NCBI GenBank assembly: GCA_036873135.1
Contig: JAPTYO010000005.1
Span: 17,442,666 to 17,506,665 of the forward strand
Reading direction: 5' to 3'
DNA length: 64,000 nucleotides
Source: Clarkia xantiana subsp. parviflora
Lineage: Eukaryota > Streptophyta > Magnoliopsida > Myrtales > Onagraceae
Shown here: positions 8,408 to 20,623 of the stretch, piece after piece
Numbering within the stretch: the first letter of the stretch is position 1
Layout of the letters: each line of letters opens with the position of its first letter
The notes under the pieces: generated by a model
Seen by the model: only the letters and a program-made list of their open reading frames with translations
What the model was told of the DNA's origin: nothing
Databases searched by the model: none
Translations under genes and position numbers: made by a program

Positions 8408-11143
8408 ATGTCTGGTAAGGGCTTCTCTCCATGTTTTCATGATTTACGTACTGTTTATTTTTCTTTTCTCAATTTTCCCTGTCTGTAATTGTTTTAGACG
8501 AGGCTAGTTCTGAGGTTAAGGCTCCCTTCTTCTTTGAATATGCTGTCAATGAGATATCCGAGGGTTCGTATGAGGCAGCCCTTAAGGAGGGGTGCATTAC
8601 CTCGGATTGGGAGCCTCGCTTCCCTTATGGGTCTCAATCTGGTGGTAGGAGGAAACACATTGTCACGCCTCCTCGAGCGGGGGAGGCATTTGTCTCTTCT
8701 GGACAAATAAGCGCGGGGATTCGGTTCCCTTTCTGCGGAAATATGGTGGAGATGTGTAATTTTTACAAAACACACCCTTGCACCTTCTCCCCACACGCCA
8801 TCCGCGTGTGGAATGCCTTCCAACTTCTGTGTCACCGCCAACAGTGGACATACAGTCTCCTGTTATTTCGCACCTTCTATGGCATGAAGTGCAATAAGTC
8901 CGGCGTCTGCTCCTTCTCTCCCCGATTCCCCAAGTGGACAAAGGAGCAACTTTCTCGTTTTGGTTGGGACAGCGAGACTTGGAAGTTCCACAAGGATCGG
9001 GTCCTGATCCGCGACTCGGGTTCTGACAACAGTGGCTGGAAAAAGTATTATTTCTTCGTTCAGAATAGCTCCGTCCCCTGGCCTCGATGGGAGGTCGTGG
9101 CGGACCCTGCCCCCAAGCTCCAGGATTACTCCGAGGATGATCTCAATACTCTCCAGATGGTTCAACTCTACCGCTGGGGGGATAATTTCATACCCCTTGA
9201 TGCCAACAGGCTCCAGGAGAAGGACCTGATTACTATCGGAGTCCGACTCCTCGATTCTGTTTCCAAGGATTTAGTCATCTGGGTAATATTTCTAACTGTT
9301 TTATTTTTACCTTTTTGCAGCCAAGAAGGCTTCTCTGTTGACTCATCTCGTTATGAAGCAGGGCGAGACTGATGCTGTACAAAGCGGTTCCAGGCGGAAG
9401 CGCAAGTTAGTGAAGAAAGGGGCTTCCTCCTTGACCCCCCTAGCTGCTGCTCCTCCGACTGAGGAGCGGGCCGTGGTCAAGAAGGCTAGGCGGGAGGAGA
9501 TAGATCAGGCCTTTGGGGCCACCACCGTCGAGGAAGGTAAGCGTGTTCGTCGTGCGATTACAAAATATAAAAAATTAATTCCCAAGGAGTTTATCCCCGC
9601 TGATCGGAAGACACGGGTTCAAGAGATCAAATTCGTCCTTCAAGGAGAGATTCCCCATGTTATTGAAGCGGGATATTACAACGTCTTCGGAAAGGAGGAA
9701 TATTTTGATCGCCAAATCATATGGTGCCCTGAAGGTACTCTTCCTAACTTCATTCGTCCCACTGACGCAGGTCCCTCGGAGGCTCCAGCCCCGACAGAGG
9801 CCATTATTCCGGCGGATGATGCCGCCCTGCAAGAGTTGCAGCTGGAGGACGTCCCGGCGGGGACTCCGTTCCGCCCGGTGACCCACTTGGAAACTTCTCC
9901 TTCCGTCGAGGAGCTTGAAGAGGGGGGCCTGCTTCCCCGTGGCCGGTCGGGGTCTAGGAGCACAAGGCCCGCTGCCAGGGACGTATCCAAGAGTCCTCCT
10001 CCCGTTCTTCGCACTCCGACTCCCGAGCCACCAGCTGAGGTGGCTCCTCCGGCTTCGAGTTCCGGGGCCATCCCTCTTCTCCCTGTGGATGAAAACCTTT
10101 ACAAGGTTTTTACTCCCGATCAGGGGATGCTACCCTGGAACCCGATCGAGTCTCTCCGCGGCATTCCACTTCGGCGGGGAGACCTTGATCTCAGCTTGGC
10201 CCTGCATCTGCTGGCGGGGTCAGTTCCTCCGGCCTTGAAGCGGCCCCTGTCCTTCGCGCAGGAGGACCTTGAGGAGGAGATTCGTGACATGGCCATCCGA
10301 CGGATGGAGGTAAAACTTCTATTCTCTTTTCATTCTCCTCATTACTTTCATCTTCCATTGTTTACATCTTGAACTCTTCTTCTTTTTTTTTTTTAGGACA
10401 CCGCCAACCAACAGCGCTGTTTTGGCCTTATCCTGGCCCTGAAGAGTGCTTTGGTGGAGGCCCAGACCCGGGCGAACCCTGAAGCCCTAGCCAGGCTTCA
10501 GATGGAGCGTGACGCGGCGGTGGCGGCCGAAAATAAGATGTCCAAGGAGAAGGCCCTCCTCGATGACATGGCCACCAGCCTGCTCAAGAAGGTCCATGAC
10601 CATGAGGCTGTCATGCGTCGAGATCAGAAGATGGCCCGACTGGAGCATCAGCGGAATGAGCAGGAGAAGCAGCAACTCATTCATGAGAAAAACGTCTTCG
10701 CGGATCTTCTCAAGGAAGCCAAGGCGAAGTTTGAGGCGGAGAGGGCTGAGTTTTCGGCCCAGCTTGCTGAGGCCAAGGCTCAGGGTCTCGAGGAAGGTCG
10801 GCTGCAAGGCTGCGCGGAGGGTCGTCTTCAGGGCCACAAGGAGTATCGGGACTCCGAGGAATTCAAGCTGGCTGCTGTGGAGTTCTGCAAGTCCGAGGTG
10901 GAGGACACTTTATTCAATGCCGTCGAAGAACTCTACACAGTCTATGCGGATTCTATCGACTTCAAGAAGTCCGAGACCCTTGCCCCCTTCGCGGAGAAGT
11001 ATTTCAGCCTCCCCGCGGAGAGTGAAGAGACTACTGCTGTGGACCCGACTCTGCCAACTGCGGAGCCTTCTGCCCAAGCCCCTCCGGACCCTGCTCCCTC
11101 CGATGCCGCTGAGGGCCCATCTTCTAGCAAGGACCAAGTTTAA
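8408..11143 (+). CDS. Spliced antisense-ORF protein of family A (E2)
   Basis: This gene runs opposite to gag-pol. Proposed exons are 8408-8414 (only ATGTCTG), 8498-9282, 9362-10309 and 10397-11143, with GT-AG introns; all joins keep phase and give about 828 residues. For exon 3 the acceptor at 9361 is preferred because family C has an in-phase acceptor at the same place; 9325 is also in phase, whereas the good-looking AG at 9320 is not. The protein has a globular N-terminal half with a conserved GIRFPFC...CNFYK...FSPHAIRVWNAFQ block, a Pro/Ser-rich centre, and a Glu/Lys/Ala-rich, probably coiled-coil C-terminus. It resembles plant proteins annotated 'putative gypsy type transposon' and the additional antisense ORFs known from Tat/Retand/Grande elements. 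Its function is unknown. No stop was found in the proposed exons. Confidence 0.75.
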
Positions 11144-11341
11144 TGCTTACATTTTCAGTCCTTGTTGTTTATCACCTTTATCTTTTGTAATGAACTCCTT
11201 TGGCCTTCGAGCCTTTATATGAATAGTTTTCTTTCCATCTGTCTTGGCTCCGATCCGATATTCGTTTGCACTTTATCTAAAGCGGCTTTGAATTCGTTAC
11301 TCAGAACGTTCCGATGCGTCATACGTTTTTCTGACGGTTTA

Positions 11342-11810
11342 CTCGAGACTTCTACCATTTAAGGTTTCTCATCCAAAGTCGGGACTTCACCCTTTAAGGT
11401 TTCTCGTCCAAAGTCGGGACTTTACCACTTAAGGTTTCTTGTCCAAAATCGGGACCTCGCCACTTAAAGCTTCTTGTCCAAAATCGGGACTTCGTTACTT
11501 AAGGCTTCTTGTCCCCGCCTTTTCAAGGCCATTTTCGTACCCTTTAGGGCTTTCATTGCGTCTCTACTGGACGGCTTAATCGTACCCGTTAAGGCTTTTG
11601 GCCGCATCATATAGACGACTTACGCGGACCCATCAAGGTCTTTTCGTACCTAGGCTTTTGGTTGCATCATATAGACGACTTACGTGTACCCCGTAGGGCT
11701 TTTCTTCGTACCTGTTAAGGCTTTTGGCCGCGCCATATAGACGACTTATGCGTCCCCCGCGGGGCTTTCATCGTACCTCGGAAGGCTTTTGTTGCGTCAC
11801 TCAGGACGTT
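11342..11810. repeat. Tandem repeats at the pol/antisense-gene junction of E2
   Basis: Two unit types follow each other. The first, about 35 bp, contains CTTAAGGTTTCTCGTCCAAA and GTCGGGACTT (11350-11510). The second, about 60 bp, contains AAGGCTTTTGGCCGCATCAT and ATAGACGACTTA (11560-11790). They occupy the gap between the convergent 3' ends of the antisense gene (11143) and gag-pol (11942). Confidence 0.85.
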
Positions 11811-11941
11811 TTATTAACAGTAAGAATAAATTCGAAAGCAGTTTAATCGGAAGGCAACTTCTTTTATTCACTAATAATTCAAAGTAGGCTTACATCGGAT
11901 TTTATTGATAGACAATTTGCGCCATTCGCGGCGGCTTCATA

Positions 11942-14900
11942 TCAAACATGATACTTCTTCAAGTGTTCACCACTGAAGGAGTGCTTCAACGTTTTGCCTT
12001 CGAGATCCTCTAACTTGTATGCATTGGGCACTGGCATCCCCACGATCTTGTAGGGTCCCTCCCATTTTGGTGACAGCTTGTTGATCTGATCTTGATGAAC
12101 AAACTCGTTCCTCCGCCAGACAAGTTCTCCCACGAAGAATTGTCGGGACCTGACACGCCGATTATAATATCGGGCTGTTGCCAGTCGCATTCGGGCCTGG
12201 ACTTCATCAGCCTTCCACCTCTTCTCCTCGAGTAGGTCTAAGTCCAGACGTCTCATTTCCTCATTCGTCAGAGGCTCGTAATATTTCGCGCGATGAGATG
12301 CCACCGCTATTTCCACGGGAGCAACTGCCTCCGTGCCATAAACCAGACCAAACGGAGTTTCTCCTGTCGATTGCTTGGGTATTGTTCTCACAGCCCACAG
12401 CACATTTTCGAGCTCATCCAGCCAATGGCCCTGCAAGGCATAAACTCTCTTCTTCAAGCCGTCCATCACGATCTTGTTGGCTGACTCTACCTGGCCATTG
12501 GTCTGGGCGTGGCGGACTGAAGCGGTCCGATGCTCAATATTCAATTCTTCCAGGTACTCCTTCAACTGTGTCCCATTGAACGGGGGGCCATTGCCGCTGA
12601 TCAGCACTCGCGGGACCCCGTACCGGGATATGATCTGAGTCTGAAGGAATCTGAGGATCTGCTGCCCCGTCGTTCTAGCCAACGCTTTGGCCTCTATCCA
12701 CTTTGAGAAGTAGTCAATGGCCACGAGTAAGTACTTGCACTGACCTCTCGCTTGGGGGAGTGGTCCCACCAAGTCAATTCCCCATTGCGCAAAGGGCCAT
12801 GCACTGCTGATAGGCATCAGGTCCGCGGCGGGAGCCACGATATTTGGGGCGTACCTCTGGCATGCATCACAGGATTGGACCATCGCGGTCGCTTCTTTGT
12901 TCATCGAGGGCCAGTAGTAGCCTAAGTTCAATGCTTTCCTTACTAGAGATCGGGCCCCTTCATGGCAGGCTGCGACTCCTTCATGAAGCTCCCTCAAGAT
13001 CCGATTTGTATCAGGCTCTGCTACGCATTTTAAGAAAGGTTTTACGTACCCTTTTTTGTATAATTGGTTGCCCACCATCGCGTAGTTATCTGCGATCCGC
13101 CGCAACCTGACGGCTGCCACTTTATCATCGGGGAGCACTCCCGTAGTCAGGTACGTGACCATCGGGGTCATCCAAGTGGGCTTCTCCTCTTCTTCCGATC
13201 CTGTTCCAACAGCACAGACCTCCACCGGATCGATGTTTGAGATGATCACCCTCTCTAGGAAATGCACCCTCCGATTCTCCTCGGGGGCTACTCCCAGAGC
13301 GAATTTGCTCAAGGCATCTGCTTCCGCGTTTTCTTCCCTGGGGATTGCCTCGATATCAAAACTTTTGAAGCTTCCCTTCAAAGTCTGCACCTCGTGCAAA
13401 TATTTCTTCATCGTCGGGCTCTTAGCTTCATAGTTCCCCTGGACTTGATTTACAACCAAGGTAGCATCGCACTTAACTTTTAAATGATCGACCCCCGTAC
13501 CCTTGTCAATCTTGAGGCCCGTGATAAGAGCCTCATACTCCGCTTCGTTATTGGTGGCTTTGAATGTCAACGCCAGGGCATATCGTAAAGGCTCGCCTCC
13601 GCCGGGCGGTATCAATACGAATCCTGCCCCCGAGCCTTCTACACTCGATGAACCATCGGTGTACATCTCCCACGTATTCTCCTCATTTGGCTGTTCTGGC
13701 TGTTGTTCTGTTGTCGGGACTTCTTCCATGGCTGCCCCCTCTGCGGGACCCGTTACTTCCAGATCGGGTGCCGTAGACTCAGCTATAAAATCTGCCAATG
13801 CCTGGCCTTTGATAGCGGTTCTCGGAGCGAAATGAATGCGGAACTCTGTCAGCTCGATGGCCCATTTTACCAATCTCCCCGATGCTTCCGGTCGGTTCAA
13901 AAAGTGTTTCAAGGGCTGATTAGTCAATACCGTGACTTCATGGGCATGGAAGTAAGGTCGCAGCTTTCGAGCGGCAATAATCAACGCGAAGAGATACTTC
14001 TCAATAGCGGGATAATTTATTTCAGACTTGGCAAATGCCTTGCTTACATAATAGATCGGGACTTGGTTGCCCTTGACAATCTTAATCAAAACAGAACTAA
14101 CAGCCACATCAGAAACAGCCAAATAGAGATAGAGCGGCTCGCCTGGAACTGGTTTCGCCAATGGCGGAAGGGTGCGGAGGTGCTGTTTTAGTGCCTGGAA
14201 TGCTTCCTCACACTTGTCGGTCCACTCGAACTTCTTGTTGGCCCTCAGCACATCAAAAAATGGCATAGCTCGATCGCTCGCCTTGGATAGAAAGCGATTC
14301 ATCGCGGCCAACCGGCCATTCAGCACCTGGACCTCCCGATGATTCTTCGGGGACTGCATCTCCTCGATTGCTCGCAGCTTCTCGGGGTTCACCTCGATTC
14401 CTCTCTGGCTCACCATGAACCCTAGGAACTTCCCCGAGTTCACCCCAAAGGCGCATTTGTCGGGATTCAGCCGAACCTGATGAAACTTCATCCGCTCAAA
14501 TGCTGCCGCCAAATTCTGGACATGGTCTCCTGCCTGTCGGGACTTCACCAGCATGTCATCCACATACGCCTCCATGGTTTTCCCTAGCATGTCCCCGAAC
14601 AACTTGTTCACCATCCGCTGGTAAGTTGCTCCGGCATTGATCAATCCGAAGGGCATCACGTCATAATGATAGACATCGCTGTCGGCATAGAAGGCTGTAT
14701 GGGGGGCATCATCCTTCGCCATCTTAATCTGGTTGTACCCCGAGTATGCATCCATGAAGCTCAGCAACTCATGTCCCGATGTAGCATCCACCAGCTGGTC
14801 AATCCTTGGAAGTGGGTAGCAGTCCTTCGGGCAGGCTTTGTTTAAGTCGCGGAAGTCAACACACATTCGCCACTTTCCATTACTCTTTCGCACCAGCACT

Positions 14901-17593
14901 GGGTTAGCCACCCAAGTCTGGAATCGGAGCTCCTTGATGAATCCAGCATCGAGCAGTCTGCCCACCTCCTGCTGAATCGCGATCCTCTTGTCCGCGCCCA
15001 TCGGACGTCTCCTCTGCGCGATAGGCTTGATCGCTGGGTCAATCTTGAGCTCGTGCACTATTACGTCGGGACTGATTCCTGGCATATCACTTGGGGACCA
15101 GGCAAACAGCTCCTTAAACTCCTTCAAGAGTTCGATCAATTCTCGTGCTCTTTCATCCGACAGGGCAGAGCCGATTTTCACCTTTCTCTGAGGCCCATCG
15201 ATCTCCACTTCTTTCAAGTCCTCCATGGGGGCGGGACGCCCATACTCTTCCCGAGGATCAGCATCTGTCTGGAGGACAGTCATGGTTTCCCTCCTTCTCC
15301 GTCGGGTGGAGTTAACGTATTATTTCCGCGACGCCACTTGGTCGCCCTTGACCTCTCCTACCCCGTTATCAGTCGGGAATTTCATTTTTTGGTGGACCGT
15401 CGAGGCGACAGCCATAAGAGGGTTGATGGTAGTCCTCCCGATGATCGCGTTGTATGCTCCCGCAGACTCCACTACAACGAAATCTACGTTCCGTTTTTCC
15501 ACCTTCCAGCCACTACCAAACTCTACTGGTAAGGTAATCATTCCTAATGGATAGGAAGTGGCGCCAGAGAATCCCACCATCGGGAAGTCCACCCGCGTCA
15601 GGTCTTTCTTCGTTTTCCCCATGGCTTCCAGGGCGTCTAAGAAAAGAATATCGGAGGAGCTTCCTCCATCTATCAGGATCCGCTTCATCTCGAATCCGTC
15701 CACATCAAGGGTTACGACCAAGGCGTCGTCGTGAGGGCTCTCCACACCAACCAGGTCCTCCGCTGAGAAAGAGATCACCATCTCCTCCTTTAGGGTCCAC
15801 GACCGGGACCTTTTCCCTAACACCACCGCAGCAGAAATGCGCGAAGCATAGTTTTCACGAGAAGCAGAGGTATCACCTCCAGCTGCCATTCCTCCATGGA
15901 TGACGTTGATGGTTCCGCGCCTCTCTCGGCGAGCTCCCGACCCTGAGGCTTCCTGTTCCACCTTCTTCTTCTTCGGGGATCGGTCGCGGGATTTCGAACG
16001 GGAGCGGGACCTACTCTTGGAACGAGATCGACATCGTCCCTTCCCGACAAATTCCTTCAGCTTCCCCTTCTGGATCAGCTTTTCGATCTCTTTCTTAAGC
16101 TCCCGACAATTCTCGGTGTCGTGACCACTAGCCCGATGGTAACGACAGTAACGATCCGGGCGGCCTCCCAGATATTCGCCTTCCTTCCTTGGGGGGTATC
16201 GAACGAGACCCTGTCGCTCCATCACAGCTAATACAGAGGCCATCGAGGTGTTGATGGGGGTGACACGACCCTCTCGATTGTCTTTCCCCGCGGGACGCTT
16301 GTCTTCTTTCCGGTCGGGACGACCTCGGTTTCTACTCCCCTCCGACTTATCGCTTCTCCTGCGATCATCCGACAGCTTGGATGACGCCTTTCCTCTCCCC
16401 GATTTCGGGGGATCTAGCTCTCCAGCAGCGATTTTTGACTCCTGGACATCAATTTGCTGCTTCACCCTCGCTTGCAGGGCATCCATGCTCCATATAGCCT
16501 TCGCGGCCACACTATGCATTAGGTCAGAGCCGTATGGGGCACTCAGGTTCCTCAGGAAGGTGCGTATCATCTCTCCTTCCGAGATTTCTTCGTCGACTTC
16601 CGCGGCACTGGCAGTGAACCGTTGGTAATAGTACGCCAATGATTCGTCGGGCCTCTGCACCACCTGGGTTAAGGCCCGTACACTCTTCAAGAGGCGTCTC
16701 CGACCTTGATACTGCTTGATGAAGCGGTCGTGCATGTCAGCCCAGCACGTGATACTTCCTGGCGGAAGGCTAAAGAACTAGGTCATGGCCCTCTCTCCTA
16801 GGGTTATCGGGAACAGCGAGCATATCAAATCTTCGTTTGAAGTCCTACCGATGCATGCCTGAACGTGCCTTTGCACATGGCGGACCGGGTCTCCTTCCCC
16901 ATTATATGCTTCGATCGTCGGGATACCTATCCCTGGCGGGGCAACGGTGTCGATCAGCCGTGGTACGAAAGGATGGCTGGATCGATCCCTGAGCTCCGAG
17001 GTCATCTGCTTTTGGTCGCCCATATAGATGCTAATGATTCTCACCACCTGGTCAGCGGTGAGGGGACCATTCAGGGGGATGGTCCTATTCTGCACTGGCC
17101 CAGGGCCGTCAACCACGAACTTCTCTGGCTGCATAGGTTCCTTACCCTTGTCCCGGGACGGAACCTCCTGCTCCTCTGGGTCCACCCTCGGCGGGGGTGG
17201 TGGTAACTCTTCTCGCGGAGGCAACTCCTCCGCCTTCCTAGCGGCCTCTCTTTTGTCCAGCAAGGCCTCCATGGCAGCCAAGAACATTGGCATGGCCTCC
17301 GCTACTGCCTTGGCCAACTCCGAGTTCGAAGACGACCCTTCTTCCCTCCGCGGGGCATCTCCAGCTCCAGGGCCCACCGGGTTTGGTGGAGCGTCATCCT
17401 CTCCCCTACGAGGGACCTCTTGCCTGTCCCTTCCAGCGTCTCGGACTGAGACCTCATCACCATGTCCCCCTGTCTGAGAAAGAGCGGGGTTCTCGCCTTC
17501 TTCAGCAGCACGTTCCGGCCGCGGAGAGTTCACAGTTCCTGCGGGACGAGAACTGCCGGCCGGAACTTGCTTCTTCTTGCCACCACCGGCCAT
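11942..17593 (-). pseudogene. Gag-pro-pol polyprotein, family A (E2, two stops)
   Basis: One frame of 1,884 codons from the ATG at 17593 to the stop at 11944-11942. It is broken by TAG at 16780-16778 (Trp in E1) and TAA at 15322-15320 (Cys in E1; two base changes). Approximate domains: Gag 1-500, with a CX2HX3GHX4C knuckle at 483-496 and an RS-rich tail at 519-540; protease DGGSS near 642; RT with YVDD near 1010; gypsy RNase H about 1150-1270; aRH with TDGSSS near 1312; integrase with HHCC zinc residues near 1537, 1544, 1575 and 1578. The integrase triad shows Asp 1607 and Glu 1703, but the middle residue is Gly (codon 12595-12593) where E3 and E6 have Asp. Two RNase H domains and no chromodomain place it in the Tat lineage. 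Cut in this way it should not yield active RT or integrase. Confidence 0.95.
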
Positions 17594-17628
17594 TGATCTG
17601 GTAGAGACTATCTTGACTTTTTGTCAGC

Positions 17629-17647
17629 TTCCCACAGACGGCGCCAA
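17629..17647 (-). other. Primer binding site of E2
   Basis: TTGGCGCCGTCTGTGGGAA on the minus strand directly follows the 5' LTR, identical to E1 and E3. The tRNA-Asp-like match covers only the first nine bases of TGGCGCCGT. Confidence 0.75.
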
Positions 17648-18409
17648 TGTTGGATCACGGGCGAAGCTCTGTTACGTCCTTGATGGAATGCTCGGACTCC
17701 TAAGCTCCGCGTGGTCCTGCACAAGGGGATGACCTGGGTGGTGACCCAGAATCCCTCTCCGATGCTTAAATGAGTACAGTAATCAATGGAGTGGTAAGCA
17801 AAAGTCTAAGCTCGTATCAGAATTGGTCTTTTCTGGGGTAACTTCCTCCTTTATATAGGAGGCGAAGTCACCCAGAGTTACCTGAGGCCAAGTTTGGCCG
17901 TTATAGCCATGATTCCGTATATCTCGCCACGATTCCGTATATCTCGGGGGATTCCGTATATTTCGCCCCACGCTCCGCGTATCTTACCCATACTCCGTGT
18001 ATCTCGGGCACGCCCTGCGTATCTCGGGAGAATTTATCCGTTATCTTTAACCGTCTCCCACTACTCTATCTGGTAGGCGGGTTTCTCGGTCTTATCCTCT
18101 GATCCCAAGTCCCGACTTCTGTCGAGGACTCCAGAGTTGTCTCATTCTAGATCACCACCCAGGACCTTCAGTCTCTACGGGACAGGTCCAGCCTCTGCGG
18201 GGCTTTATTATCGGGGCCTTTACTAAGGCATATCGGGGCCTACTCAGAGGCTTCTTATCGGGAACATTCAGCTCTTATGTCGGGCCCGCCTACGTCGGGG
18301 CCCTTCGTACTGGGCCTCCGGGCCTTCCGGGCCTTCACGAGGCCCACTGGACTTACTTGCCGTCTATTGGATGTTTGACGGGGCTAACGATTACTATCGG
18401 AACCCATCA
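17648..18409 (-). repeat. 5' LTR of E2
   Basis: A 762-bp LTR followed by the target duplication CTGGA (18410-18414). On the minus strand the U3 array of CGAGATACGCGG-like units precedes the TATA region CCTATATAAAGGAGG. Downstream is the R/U5 block with GCATCGGAGAGGGATTCTGG, which also occurs in families B and C and, in weaker form, D. Confidence 0.96.
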
Positions 18410-18414
18410 CTGGA

Positions 18415-19370
18415 TTTTTTTTACATTCGAAAACTTACTTTCGTTTCGTCCATCTTTTTATTAACCTTGATATGTATATATATACTTAAAAATCGATAAA
18501 ACATCCTTATATTTTACTATAAAAATAAAATGAAGTGATATTTTATATAGATTATTTTAAATAATACATATAAAAATTATAATAAAAATGTAATCAATAA
18601 TAAATTTATTAAATTATTTTTAGAAATTATATAAATATAATATTTCAAAAAATATATTTAATTTTATTTATATATATATTTATTATATATATTTATTGTA
18701 TAATATGTATTATTCTAAATTTTATTCGCAATTTGTATTTACTTTTATATAAAATTAGAGGTTAATTTAGAATAATAGTAGAACTTTAGGGTGTTTTTAG
18801 TAATTTTAGAAAGTATATGCATCCATAGACCAGTTAACAAAAAAAATTAATCGACGAAACTAGCAAACTGCACATTAACAAAAGTTCCGCTAACAATTTG
18901 CTACAATGAAAGTTCAATTAACAATTTATTATAAAGAAAAACGTGACTAGAAAGCAAATTCACATAAAATTCAGTTACTAATTTTATATTAGTCCAAAGC
19001 GTTTCCAATATTTATAAACACTATCCATTTTAGTCATTATTTTCTTCCAAAAAATAATATAAATATTTATTCGAATGTGGCAGTTATATCCTTAAAATAT
19101 TTTAATATATACTCATTTGGAACACAACTAAGCAATCACTTAACCAGATCAAATACCATACCATCTCACTAAGGATGGCGAGTTGATTTGGGTGAGGACC
19201 CCGACTCGAGCCCCCTCAGCTGAGACTCGGTTCAGATCTCAAACGATTGAGCTCTTCATTAGGGCTTCATAAATGGTGGATTGGAGTTCAATCCAAGCTG
19301 GGTGATCAATGGAGACATGATCTGGACTAGGGAACCTCTGGTTGCGTCTCAATGTAGTCCTTATCGAGAT
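18415..19370. other. Non-coding flank right of E2
   Basis: AT-rich to about 19150, then mixed. No gene is supported. It is the continuation of the locus interrupted by E2, since the CTGGA duplication joins 7004 to 18415. Confidence 0.55.
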
Positions 19371-19446
19371 TGTTGGATCTTGTGCTCCCGTGAGGTGATT
19401 TTGGTCGAATGTGTCCACTTCTCATAATGCTCTTCTCCTTGATCAC

Positions 19447-20536
19447 TGTCAGACCTAAAGCTAACCTACTACGAATTACATTTTGAATACGTGCATTTTG
19501 GAAAGAGTCGTCACTAGTTAATTAAAAGGTAAACTAGATACCTAAATTACCTAAGCGAATAACGAATTAACCACCTAGGTATTAAATCGGTCTACGATCA
19601 GAGATTAGAGTTCGGGGGGTCCTATTACGAATTAAAAAATATTTCATAATTACGCCCTTTCGGTACTCAATTTACTTAATTTGTCAATTCTCATTCATTA
19701 TACATACATTACGCTCAATTAATCTAAAAATGTCAAATTTAATCAAATTTCATCATATGCAAAAAAATATTAATTAGATATAATCTTAAATCTAAAAAAT
19801 TAATTATAACCTATAACTCCTAGTAAAAATGAAATCTAAAATACTAAAAAAAAACTTCTAACATGCTATTAAATTAAATTTAGTCAATTACAATTAAACT
19901 ACTAATTAAATTTAACCAACTACCTTCAAACTATTCATTAAATTTAACTAATTACATTTCAACTATCAATTAATTAAAATATAATAATAATAATATAAAA
20001 TAGAGAATATAATAACAAAATAATAATAATTAACTAATAATTAAAAAAAAATATACAGCAGCGTGACCTGCAGCAGAGACGACGCGGAAGGAGGTCCCAG
20101 CACAGACGTGACAGAGCAGCGGCGGCGAGCGAAGTTCGGCAGGCAGGTGCTGGACCGGGACGGCGACACGGCAGAGCAGGGCGCGACAGACAGGGACTGG
20201 GCGGAGGTCCTGGTCTTCGTCGGATCTTCCGGGACGGCAGGGGATGAGCGGAGCTGATCAGGGGCGGCGCAGTCATGTGCGGGGAGGCGCAGTCGTGAGC
20301 TGGGGCAGTGCAGTCGGGCTCCGGGGCGGCGTGGTCGGAAGCCACCGCTGGTGCAGGTCAGTCCGATGGAGGGCTTCGACAGAGGAACACGGGGAGGGGC
20401 AGACAGCACCGGGACGTCCACGGGCGGAGCTTCGGGCGGTGGCTCCGGTGATGGATCCGGCGAGGCGCGATGGCAGCGGGACGGAGGAGGTTGGCTCTGG
20501 TCGTGGTGGCTGCAGTGGCCGGCGGTGAAGGCTTCC

Positions 20537-20623
<87 letters not shown>

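Larger units (their letters stand above)
7010..18409 (-). mobile_element. E2: complete family A Tat-type LTR retrotransposon
   Basis: An 11.4-kb element with both LTRs (762 bp each), flanked by the exact 5-bp duplication CTGGA at 7005-7009 and 18410-18414. Read 5' to 3' on the minus strand: LTR, PBS, gag-pro-pol (17593-11942), tandem repeats, an antisense spliced gene (8408-11143, plus strand), PPT, LTR. I see only one substitution between the LTRs (AGATCC versus AGCTCC near their right edge in element terms), so the insertion is recent. Gag-pol nevertheless has two stop codons and a changed integrase active-site residue, so this copy could move only with help. Confidence 0.97.

Noticed and set aside
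8408..11143. Antisense gene as an env-like gene
   Set aside because: It is on the opposite strand and spliced, with no clear signal peptide or membrane segments in the conserved half. Sense-strand env-like genes lie after pol in other lineages.
15320..15322. Programmed frameshift or readthrough between gag and pol
   Set aside because: E1 and E3 are open through this point in one frame, so the E2 interruption is a mutation.
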